Made by a program: the position numbers and the translations under genes. From an uncultured Methanobacterium sp. (GTDB lineage: Archaea; Methanobacteriota; Methanobacteria; Methanobacteriales; Methanobacteriaceae), in contig NZ_OY762015.1 of the NCBI RefSeq assembly GCF_963665055.1, positions 2,874,501 through 2,938,500 of the forward strand: a stretch of 64,000 nucleotides of DNA. The letters are read 5' to 3'. The notes under the pieces are model-generated. The model did not search any database and had not been told where the DNA came from. It was given only the letters and a program-made list of their open reading frames with translations. This document shows positions 48,300 to 56,705 of this stretch, piece after piece (within the stretch, counting starts at the first letter, position 1; every line of letters begins with the position of its first letter).

Positions 48300-49994
48300 T
48301 CAAAATCGTTTATTATATTTTAATTCCTTGAACTTAACTGTGAAAATGGTTCCATTATTGGTATGCATTTCCATCTGACCCTCTAACTGGTTAATCAGAC
48401 TGTTTATAAGTTGAAATCCTAAAGTGTCAGCCTTTTTAAGGTCAATATCCTGAGGGATACCAATACCATTATCGCTCGTTTTCAGGATGAATGCATCACC
48501 ATCCCTTTGAAGATCCACAATTATCTCCCCTTTCCGGTCATGGGGAAATGCATGGTTAACTGAATTGGCAACGATCTCATTAATGAGAAGTCCCAGGGGG
48601 ATGGCGGTTTCTAAATTCATACTAACATCTTCAACATTAACTGTAAGCTTAACTCGTCCAGGGTCTTCAATATGTGATGTTAACAGTTCCTTGGTAAGAT
48701 TCTGAATGTACTCGGAAAGTTTGATATGTGAAAAATCCTGGGAACTGTAAAGTTCTTCATGGATCAATGACATGGTTTTCACACGGTTCTGGCTGCTTTC
48801 GAAAATTTTCAGATCCCTCTCATCCTTAATGTGTGGGGTCTGAAGACTCAGAAGACTGGAGATGATCTGCATGTTGTTTTTAACTCGATGATGAAGTTCA
48901 CGTAGCAGGATTTCCTTCTCCTCCAGGGATGTTTTGAATTTTTCTTCTGCGACTTTCAGGGAATTAATATCAACCATGCTAAATACCACACCCTCATACT
49001 GGTTTTTATCATTGAATAGGGGGTTTCCTAATGATTCAACCCATATATAATGTCCTTGGACATGTTTAAACCGGTGCTGTACTCTTCCGGGTATGTAAGA
49101 AATATTGGATTCCATGAAAGCAGAACTGACCTTGAGTTGATCATCAGGATGAACTAAATTGATGAATGTTAGAACGTTTCCACCCAGGATTTCTTCAGGC
49201 TCATAACCAAGAATAGTTTTTATGGAAGGGCTGATATATTGAAAAGTTCCTTCTGCATCCACCTGGCCCACTACATTTAGCATGTTGTCGGTAACCAGAG
49301 TTAAAAGTTTTTCACGTTTTTTAAGTTCTTTTTCTGCCATTTTATTCTGTAAAACAACCGAAGCGATGTTAAGGATGGTTTCCACTGTGTTGATGTTTAA
49401 AGGTTTGCCCTTTTTTTTGGTTATTATATTCACACTACCGAACATCTCCCCCTTAAAAGAAAAACCCATCACATAGGTTTTATCAACACCAAATGCCCTT
49501 TCAATCATACTGTATGTTTTTGAAGGTAATTTATCTGCAGTGATATAGTGCAGCCCATTATCCACCCTTTGTAACTTACCATTTGAAAGGAAATTTTTTG
49601 ATTCCTGATCTAAAGTATCTATGGGGAAGTAAAAATCGTCTATTTTAACCCCTGTTAATTTTTCAGCAAGATCAACCATTCTAGGGGTAATCCCCACCAG
49701 GTCTCGAACTTTAAAACTATCCGAATCTTCATCATAAGTAGAAATAATAATGTAAGCATCTGTGATTACTTCTTGAAGTTTTTCCAGTACAAAATCATAT
49801 ATATCTGATTCGGTAGGTAAACTCAACAGATCCATTACAAGGGGGGATAAAAATTTCAAAGCATCCTGAAAAGGTTTGTTTTCAGGTTTCATCAAATTAA
49901 AATCAGCCATATGTCCTTCTAATTCAGAATACAAATTTCTATATTTCTTTATTTCACGAATTAACTGTTCTTTAGATTTTTTTTCATCATTCAT
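48300..49994 (-). CDS. GAF/PAS sensor histidine kinase (HisKA_2 type)
   Basis: 564 residues from the ATG at 49994. No membrane helix is seen, so it is a soluble sensor. After a short coiled coil (about 5-35) a GAF-like region spans about 45-220. A PAS domain follows (about 235-360, 'VGQVDAEGTFQYISPSIKTI'). The phosphoacceptor is HisKA_2, 'LLRELHHRVKNNMQIISSLL', with the phospho-His in the first HH. The ATPase has 'LLINEIVANSVNHAFP' (N box) and 'KTSDNGIGIP' (G1). No response regulator is adjacent; the next genes upstream on this strand are the GTPase-PII pair. Confidence 0.88.
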   Translation of the reverse strand: MNDEKKSKEQLIREIKKYRNLYSELEGHMADFNLMKPENKPFQDALKFLSPLVMDLLSLPTESDIYDFVLEKLQEVITDAYIIISTYDEDSDSFKVRDLVGITPRMVDLAEKLTGVKIDDFYFPIDTLDQESKNFLSNGKLQRVDNGLHYITADKLPSKTYSMIERAFGVDKTYVMGFSFKGEMFGSVNIITKKKGKPLNINTVETILNIASVVLQNKMAEKELKKREKLLTLVTDNMLNVVGQVDAEGTFQYISPSIKTILGYEPEEILGGNVLTFINLVHPDDQLKVSSAFMESNISYIPGRVQHRFKHVQGHYIWVESLGNPLFNDKNQYEGVVFSMVDINSLKVAEEKFKTSLEEKEILLRELHHRVKNNMQIISSLLSLQTPHIKDERDLKIFESSQNRVKTMSLIHEELYSSQDFSHIKLSEYIQNLTKELLTSHIEDPGRVKLTVNVEDVSMNLETAIPLGLLINEIVANSVNHAFPHDRKGEIIVDLQRDGDAFILKTSDNGIGIPQDIDLKKADTLGFQLINSLINQLEGQMEMHTNNGTIFTVKFKELKYNKRF

Positions 49995-50311
49995 GATGAT
50001 CAGTCTAATTGATAAGTTAATCAAAATCTATAGTTAATTTATATTCTATGGATATTATAACTATCGCACCTATGTTAAAAGAACGGTTATTAAAAGATAT
50101 TATGTAAAATAGGTTTATAAAATCAATTTAATGAAGGTAATGGGGAATAGGGATTCTGGGAGAATAAAGATAAATCCGGTGTAATAAATTCAGTGGAATA
50201 GGATAAATCTGGTGGAATGGTGATAAATTCAGTGGAATGTAAGTAAATCCAGTATATAGTGGCAATCTCTGCTAGATTTTTTAAAAATATTAGGGATTCG
50301 ATTAATATTAA
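49995..50311. repeat. Spacer with degenerate GTGGAAT/GATAAAT repeats
   Basis: Between about 50159 and 50263 the words ATAAATCCGGTG, ATAAATTCAGTGGAAT, ATAAATCTGGTGGAAT, ATAAATTCAGTGGAAT and TAAATCCAGTA follow one another with a 20-30 bp period. This is a decayed tandem repeat located in the leader of the histidine kinase gene. Confidence 0.6.
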
Positions 50312-51349
50312 TTAATCGACGGCATTTTCCCCTCTTTCGCTTGTACTAATTCGTATAACGTCTTCTACTGGAGATATGAATAGTTTTTCACTTATATCTT
50401 CTGTTTTGACCGCTTCAAGAGCCTGAATAACATATTCAATTTCTTCCTTTTTGATGACCATCATCATCTCTATTTTTGGGGGTAATTCCAGTTCATAACT
50501 ACTGCAGCGGTATGTTTCCATTTTTTCAGTACCATAATTCTGATATTTAATATCTATGGTAGTTATATTTGAAAATCCGAATTTTGCAAGGGAATTTTTC
50601 ACATTGTCCAGTTCAATTGGATGGAAAAAAAATCTCAATTTGTAAAATTCTGATTCAAATGATGGTGAAGAGTCATGATCACTGGATTCTTCATAGATTT
50701 CTTCAGATTCATATGTTTCTAGTGTTTCGTAGGGTTCTTCTGTTTCGTAGTAGTTTTCTTGAGATTCGTGGATTTCAGTGGTTTCTTCGGATTTTGTGGT
50801 TTCTTGAAAAGCTGTTTCTGCTTTCTGGTTTTCTATTGCACTGTTTTTGATGGATGACTTTTCTTTTTCATATTTGTTTATTAATTTCAATAACATTTTC
50901 AGGCCATCATTTATCCCAATTCCATCCTGTGCAATGGTGGGAATACTCAGGACTCCTTCTACGTGGGTATCCATTTCAAATTCACTAAAATCATCTCTAT
51001 TTGCAAATAAAACATGGGGTATGTTTTCACTGGCAATTAAATTAATAATCTCCAGGTCTGTTTCAAAAATACCAATACTGGTCTCTATAAAAACAATCAC
51101 TCCATCCACTTCTTCAGATAATACCTGTTTTATGGACATGAATTCAGCATAGCCCGGTGGATTGAATAAATAATTTTTCCCACCATCAATGAGTATCCTC
51201 CGATAATTGATAACCGATAATTCGATATTCTTATCAGGGGTGATATTATCATTAAAATAATCAATAATTGTTTCGGAATGGTCCTTAGTAGAATTATAAT
51301 TGCATAAAATAACGATTTTTTTATCATTACTCTGAGTTTCATTTTCCAA
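50312..51349 (-). CDS. Degenerate COG2229-like GTPase fused to a PII-like domain
   Basis: 345 residues in three parts. Residues 10-160 resemble the adjacent small GTPase ('VDGVIVFIET', 'IPHVLFANRDDF', 'IPTIAQDGIGINDGLKMLL') but the P-loop is lost ('LCNYNSTKDHSE'). Residues 163-230 are a Glu/Thr/Tyr-rich linker with repeated YETxE. Residues 235-345 match PII (GlnB/GlnK): 'FHPIELDNVKNSLAKFGF', 'METYRCSSYELELPPKIE' and 'FISPVEDVIRISTSERGENA'. Tyr280 aligns with the uridylylated Tyr51 of PII, and T-loop spacing is preserved, but the B-loop GDGK is replaced by 'ISEK'. A signal-integrating role is inferred; the partner is probably the GTPase encoded 187 bp upstream. Confidence 0.8.
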   Translation of the reverse strand: MENETQSNDKKIVILCNYNSTKDHSETIIDYFNDNITPDKNIELSVINYRRILIDGGKNYLFNPPGYAEFMSIKQVLSEEVDGVIVFIETSIGIFETDLEIINLIASENIPHVLFANRDDFSEFEMDTHVEGVLSIPTIAQDGIGINDGLKMLLKLINKYEKEKSSIKNSAIENQKAETAFQETTKSEETTEIHESQENYYETEEPYETLETYESEEIYEESSDHDSSPSFESEFYKLRFFFHPIELDNVKNSLAKFGFSNITTIDIKYQNYGTEKMETYRCSSYELELPPKIEMMMVIKKEEIEYVIQALEAVKTEDISEKLFISPVEDVIRISTSERGENAVD

Positions 51350-51535
51350 TGCTAATCACCTTTAATTTGGATTAACTATTATTTTAAACACTTTTTTAAA
51401 GAGATATTCAATTTTGTGATGATAATAAATTTCTAATTGGTTATTTAACCTTATTTTAATTGATTTTTAGGTTAAAATCAGTTAAACATCTAATGTTTAT
51501 TATAAAATTGAAAATTAAATTTAAATGGGAAAACA

Positions 51536-52006
51536 TCAACAGCTAACCGCTGTGATCTTGCTGATGTATTTTGATTCCATCAATTCTACTAACATGTTCA
51601 GACCTTCCGAAATCCCTTTACCGGAAGTTGCCTGGGTTGGTATTATAATAGCATCTGGATACTGAGTATAAAGAAGAATATCACTTAAATCTTGTTTATT
51701 GGCAAATATGATATAAGGAACATCTCTTTCTTCTACAAAATCAATCATTTCCTCACAGTTAGGAGTAATCCCCTGAGTATTATCGATTACTATGATTGCC
51801 CCGTCCATATTTTTGGATAATATGTCTTTCATGAATTTGAATCTCTCTGCACTGGATGGGCTGAATATTTGAAGCTTTTTACTGTTTATTGTGGTTTTTC
51901 CATAGCTTGCAGCTTCAGTTTCTATCAGAGTATTGCATACATGTTTTAGAGCAGTCCTTTTACCAGAGTCAGAATCTCCCAATACTAAAATTTTTTTAGT
52001 TTCCAT
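51536..52006 (-). CDS. Small COG2229-like GTPase
   Basis: 156 residues from the ATG at 52006 (GTGAT just upstream; ATGs at 52021-52027 would extend it). The P-loop region is 'VLGDSDSGKRTALKHV' with Arg where Ser/Thr normally follows GK. 'ILSKNMDGAIIVIDNTQGI' is the strand after switch II, 'FANKQDL' is the G4 motif, and 'IPTQATSGKGI' occupies G5. It belongs to the SRPRB/Arf-like COG2229 group, which in bacteria often pairs with roadblock proteins and sensor kinases. The next gene downstream encodes a degenerate copy fused to a PII-like domain. Confidence 0.8.
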   Translation of the reverse strand: METKKILVLGDSDSGKRTALKHVCNTLIETEAASYGKTTINSKKLQIFSPSSAERFKFMKDILSKNMDGAIIVIDNTQGITPNCEEMIDFVEERDVPYIIFANKQDLSDILLYTQYPDAIIIPTQATSGKGISEGLNMLVELMESKYISKITAVSC

Positions 52007-52399
52007 AGTATCACTTACCAACATCACCAGATGTAGGAATACGGAATCCTACTTCCGATCATGAGTTTGGATTTTTTAACTTATAAACTTATCCAAAACA
52101 TTCATTTAAAAATTTCCAAAAAAATTCACAATATGACCAATGAAAAACTTATATTCCTTGAAATTTTCAAGTAGTGCAGGTTTAATGATATTTTTTTGGG
52201 ATTTAAGGATTATAATATGTCCTGAACTACTGAGTGTAACCATTGTTGAAGGTTTATGGTTACTATTGGATGGGGCTGAGCTGATAGTTACTATTGTATG
52301 TGAGTGAAATTTTTAGTAACTAGGGATAAATAGAAAATAAAAAAAAGTTAGAAAGGATTTAAAAAGGAGATATTCAGTAATATCCTTTTTTCAATGGAT
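52007..52399. other. 393-bp spacer, no gene
   Basis: Between the GTPase gene and guaAB. The loosely repeated words GGTTTATGGTTACTATTGGATG and AGTTACTATTGTATGTG occur around 52250-52300. The guaAB 3' end and the GTPase promoter fall here; no ORF is credible. Confidence 0.35.
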
Positions 52400-53335
52400 T
52401 TAAGCAAGTTCAATAGTGCTCGGAGGTTTATCACTCACTGAAAGAGATACATGAGTCACTTCCGGAATCTCTGCAGTTATCCTCCTGGACATTGTCTTAA
52501 CCATTTCCCAAGGTAATTCAGGAACATCTGCAGTCATAGCATCCAATGATTCTACCATTCTTAGTACAACCAGGTATCCGTAGTCTCTAATGTCTCCTTT
52601 AACTCCAGTCACCTTAGTATCAGTTAAAACCGCGAAATATTGCCATAGAGTTTTATCCAGACCCACTTTCTGTACTTCTTCCTCTACAATAGCGTTGGCC
52701 TTACGGCATATTTCTATTCTTTTAGGAGTAATTTTTCCAGCAATACGCACAGCCAGACCCGGGCCAGGGTAAGGTTGCCTGTTCACCATCTCATCCGGTA
52801 AACCCATTTCGGCTCCAATAATTCTTACTTCATCCTTATAAAGTTCCCTGATAGGTTCCACAAGCTCCAAAACCATTCCATGGGGAAGAGCAACGTTGTG
52901 ATGAGATTTGATATCACCCTGGCTTTCGATCCAGTCAGGGGCAATGGTGCCCTGCACCAAAAACTCAGCACCCACTTTCTCTGCTTCCCTTTCAAAGACC
53001 CTTATGAACACTTCACCAATGATCTTTCGCTTCTCTTCAGGGTCTTCCACTCCTTCCAGTTTACCAAGAAACTCTTCACTGGCATTAATATACTTCAAGT
53101 TGAGCCTGTTCTGGAAGGTATTTTGAACGTAATCTGCTTCTCCTTCTCTTAAAAGGCCATGATCCACAAATACTGCGGTTAAATTTTCGCCAATGGCATT
53201 TGAAACCAGAACTGATGCAACAGAACTATCAACACCACCAGACAGTGCGATTATGGCTTTTTTAATCCCAATGGTATTTTTTATGGTATCTATTGATTCT
53301 TGAATAAAAGAAGACGGATCTAACATGTTTATCAA
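52400..53335 (-). CDS. guaAB: GMP synthase subunit B (ATP pyrophosphatase)
   Basis: 311 residues. The PP-loop 'ALSGGVDSSVASVL' (about residues 29-42) and 'QPYPGPGLAVRIAGKITPKR' are GuaA synthetase signatures; the dimerisation domain ends in 'SDKPPSTIE'. In archaea GMP synthase is split into two proteins, and this subunit adenylates XMP and uses ammonia delivered by subunit A, whose gene lies 139 bp upstream on the same strand. It makes GMP for nucleotide and F420/methanopterin precursors. Confidence 0.95.
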   Translation of the reverse strand: MINMLDPSSFIQESIDTIKNTIGIKKAIIALSGGVDSSVASVLVSNAIGENLTAVFVDHGLLREGEADYVQNTFQNRLNLKYINASEEFLGKLEGVEDPEEKRKIIGEVFIRVFEREAEKVGAEFLVQGTIAPDWIESQGDIKSHHNVALPHGMVLELVEPIRELYKDEVRIIGAEMGLPDEMVNRQPYPGPGLAVRIAGKITPKRIEICRKANAIVEEEVQKVGLDKTLWQYFAVLTDTKVTGVKGDIRDYGYLVVLRMVESLDAMTADVPELPWEMVKTMSRRITAEIPEVTHVSLSVSDKPPSTIELA

Positions 53336-53474
53336 CCTGTAATGATTTTTTTGATTAAATAACTCCTAAAAATTCTTCAATCAGTTTAATATGGTATCTA
53401 TTTTTCAATGATTATTATTTTCCATTGGAATTTTAATCTTTTCCAAGGGAATCTTAACCATTTGCAATGTAATT

Positions 53475-54046
<572 letters not shown>

Positions 54047-54253
54047 TAATTATCCTCTTATCTTATTTCCTTAAGTTATTCCTTTATTCTATTCTATTAT
54101 CTTATTATCATTAATTCTATTTTTTTTTTAATTCTATTTTCTCCACTTTACAATATGGGGTATATCCACTAACTATTTTATTAATTCGGCCATTTTAGGG
54201 CTTGTAATTCTTATATGCAAATATTTTTATGTTAAAATGGTATAAGAATAAAT

Positions 54254-54394
54254 ATGGAACTTCGAGACATTCTACTCATACTGGTGGCTCTGGTGCTGGC
54301 AGTGGTTTTCTTCTATGTATTCATATGGTTGCTTCCAGTTATAATTATACTGGTGATAGCCTATATCATATATATATTTTTGAAGGGATCCTGA
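54254..54394 (+). CDS. Small membrane protein, 46 aa
   Basis: A 47-codon ATG frame: begins 'MELRDILLILVALVLAVVFF' and ends 'YIFLKGS'. Two hydrophobic stretches (about residues 6-26 and 27-43) with little between form a hairpin or one long membrane segment. A TATA-like CTTATATG lies about 44 bp upstream, so the transcript would be nearly leaderless; no clear ribosome-binding site is seen. It lies between the divergent guaAA gene and the DUF2124 gene, both on good footing. Function unknown. Confidence 0.55.
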   Translation: MELRDILLILVALVLAVVFFYVFIWLLPVIIILVIAYIIYIFLKGS

Positions 54395-54513
54395 GAGTAT
54401 AATGAGCATTCAACTTTTAATGTTCTTAAATTTTAGAATTCCCCTAGTTTAAACTTTTTATTAATTTTTTAATAATTTGAATATTTTTTTTAAGATAGAA
54501 TATCGGTGATATA

Positions 54514-54978
54514 ATGAGAGAAGCAGAAAAGTTCAGAGGATTAAACGGCAACCTGATGGCTTTCAAGAGAGAAGTAGAGGGTGCACAAAAGGTTACTTTT
54601 GCAGGAATTCCCGGTGTTTGCAGTCCATTTGCAGAATTATTTGCCCATGTAATCAGAGATAAGGAATCAGTTTTCATACCCAGAACTGATATAGCCAGTG
54701 CCCGGAAATTAGAACGCACACCATTGGGTATGCAGTTTACAGAAGAAGCAGATCCACATAGTAATGTATTAGCTCTTATGGGGGGACTTTCCCTGCCCCA
54801 GTACGAAGTGGATGTGGCTGATGTTAAAAAGATGATTAAAGATATCCTGGAACCCGGTGGAAAGCTCCTTGGCCTGTGTTACATGAACATGTTTGAAGAC
54901 GCAGGGTGGGATGAAAAAATTGATTTTGACTGTATTATTAACGGTATTTTAACTGGAGAGGTTTATAAAAAGGATTAA
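54514..54978 (+). CDS. DUF2124-like protein
   Basis: 154 residues, with GGTGATATA before the ATG. 'KVTFAGIPGVCSPFAELFAH', 'ESVFIPRTDI' and 'LEPGGKLLGLCYMNMFEDAGW' are the main conserved-looking blocks. It resembles the methanogen-specific DUF2124 family, a small alpha/beta fold; no reaction is known. Two cysteines in otherwise hydrophobic strands may be functional. It follows the small membrane ORF at 54254 and precedes the DUF447 gene, all in the same direction. Confidence 0.7.
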   Translation: MREAEKFRGLNGNLMAFKREVEGAQKVTFAGIPGVCSPFAELFAHVIRDKESVFIPRTDIASARKLERTPLGMQFTEEADPHSNVLALMGGLSLPQYEVDVADVKKMIKDILEPGGKLLGLCYMNMFEDAGWDEKIDFDCIINGILTGEVYKKD

Positions 54979-55048
54979 ACCATATTGATGAACCAATGAA
55001 TTAAATAATGAATTGAGTGTGATTTACACTTTCAGGGGCGTTTGAACA

Positions 55049-55663
55049 ATGTTGGATCTGTATTCTGTGGGCATGGAACGTGGTCTCCTTTATGAGACTA
55101 TAGTTACCACCCGAAACCCAGATGGAACTCCCAATGCTGCACCTATCGGTGTTATCTGTAAAGAAGCCCAGGAGGTTGTTGTTTACCTCCACCAGGGATC
55201 CAGAACATTCGACAATGTGAGGCGTGAGAAACGTTTCTGTGTGAACATACTCAGGGATCCAATGATTTTTGTTGAATCAACCATAGGAAACCTGGACCCT
55301 GCAAAATTCCAGACTCAGGGTCAGGATTTCATTATCAAAGGGGCAGAAGCTTTTTTCTCTGTTGAGGTGACCAGTGAAAAACTGGTGCAGCGTGATGATC
55401 ACCTGGGAACTTCCACCCTGAATGTGGTAAAGGCCAGGGTTCATGACGTGACTAAAAACCAGGAACATGTTAATCCATTAAATCGGGCTATTTATGGAAT
55501 AATTGAGGCCCTGGTGTATCTTAGTCGGATAGATATTGTTTCTGAAGATGAGAGGAAATCGTATCTTGAGAAGTTGAGTGAAACCTCCCGGGTGGTAAAT
55601 AAAGTGGGTTCGGAGCACCATAAAAAAGCCATGAAGAAGATTTTAGAATTCCTTGAAAAGTAA
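55049..55663 (+). CDS. DUF447 family protein (FMN-binding split-barrel-like)
   Basis: 204 residues. 'MERGLLYETIVTTRNPDGTP' and 'NAAPIGVICKEAQEVVVYLH' with 'RTFDNVRREKRFCVNILRDP' are characteristic of DUF447, related to flavin-reductase split barrels. The C-terminal half is alpha-helical. An internal ATG at 55073, where family similarity begins, could be the true start. Probably an FMN-binding protein of unknown substrate; 71 bp after the DUF2124 gene. Confidence 0.78.
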   Translation: MLDLYSVGMERGLLYETIVTTRNPDGTPNAAPIGVICKEAQEVVVYLHQGSRTFDNVRREKRFCVNILRDPMIFVESTIGNLDPAKFQTQGQDFIIKGAEAFFSVEVTSEKLVQRDDHLGTSTLNVVKARVHDVTKNQEHVNPLNRAIYGIIEALVYLSRIDIVSEDERKSYLEKLSETSRVVNKVGSEHHKKAMKKILEFLEK

Positions 55664-55729
55664 ATTTGAATAATTTTATTCATTTAATTAATTTTATTCA
55701 AAAATTAAAACCTAAAAATAAATTTTTTT

Positions 55730-56608
55730 CTAAAAATAAAATTCTTTTCGCCTTGCTTCCAAAAGATAAGGTTCTTTACCCAGAAGTTCCGATGCTACCA
55801 GTACTTCGCCTTTTGATTCTTCCTTAACTGTTTTTATAAAGTCAAAACAGCGAAGATCCCTTAAAAGATGATGATCAACTACCACTCTGGGGATTTTCCG
55901 GGCAATTTCAATCAAGTTTTTCTGTGCACGTACAATATCTCTCTTTTCAAGGATGAAGCCCTCCAGATAGATGGGTGGACCACTTAAAATCAGAGTATCC
56001 GGGTTTTCATTTAGTATGAGTTCTCGGGCACTATCCCCCATGGGTCCCTGCACATCTGATGCGTGCATTAACTTCTTATTCTCCCATTCTATGGTAGTGG
56101 TTATAACAAAACCCACACGACTGCCCTCTGCACCATGGGGGAGTGCTTTTGAAAATTTGAAAAGAGTATCCCCTACTTCAAATGAATTACCATCTGCATA
56201 GTGGATGTCCCGAGTCCCTAAGTGTTTTAAATTCTTTAAAAGATCCCTGGCTCTTTTCTGCTGGTTTTTATTTATATTTTCGGTGGGATGTTTAATAAAC
56301 AGCTTTTTACCCCGGTACATTTCCTCAGCATAACGGGGTGATGAGTCCAGATATCTTCCCAGACTAAAAGGAGTGAAATGATCATGATGGTAGTGGCTGA
56401 TGGTTAGAATATCTGCAATTTTAGCGTACTTCTGTACTTTGGCCCGTGTTTCATGCAAAGCATCGAATTCGTCCTTCCACGGGGGAAATCCAAACCTTTT
56501 AGGGGCAATAGATGTACCAGGGTCAATCAGTATCTTCTGGTCGGTTTCAACGAAGGTGGCCATGGATCGCACACCCATACTCTCAAAGGCCAGAGGTATA
56601 ATTTTCAC
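55730..56608 (-). CDS. UPF0282 metallo-beta-lactamase-like protein
   Basis: 292 residues. The metal motif 'ISHYHHDHFTPF' (H-x-H-x-D-H) is at about residue 76, and 'LMHASDVQGPMGDSARELI' provides a further metal-binding Asp. 'DPGTSIAPKRFGFPPW' is a UPF0282 signature. A large insert between the first two metal motifs distinguishes it from glyoxalase II types. Function unknown; probably a hydrolase. Monocistronic, convergent with the DUF447 gene. Confidence 0.85.
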   Translation of the reverse strand: MKIIPLAFESMGVRSMATFVETDQKILIDPGTSIAPKRFGFPPWKDEFDALHETRAKVQKYAKIADILTISHYHHDHFTPFSLGRYLDSSPRYAEEMYRGKKLFIKHPTENINKNQQKRARDLLKNLKHLGTRDIHYADGNSFEVGDTLFKFSKALPHGAEGSRVGFVITTTIEWENKKLMHASDVQGPMGDSARELILNENPDTLILSGPPIYLEGFILEKRDIVRAQKNLIEIARKIPRVVVDHHLLRDLRCFDFIKTVKEESKGEVLVASELLGKEPYLLEARRKEFYF

Positions 56609-56705
56609 TCAAAAACCTCCTTTTTTAGAATTTATTTCACCCATCCTCAAGTTTTAAAGTTAAAAAATAATTTTTAAAGAGTTTAAGTAAAATTTAACAT
56701 GAAAT

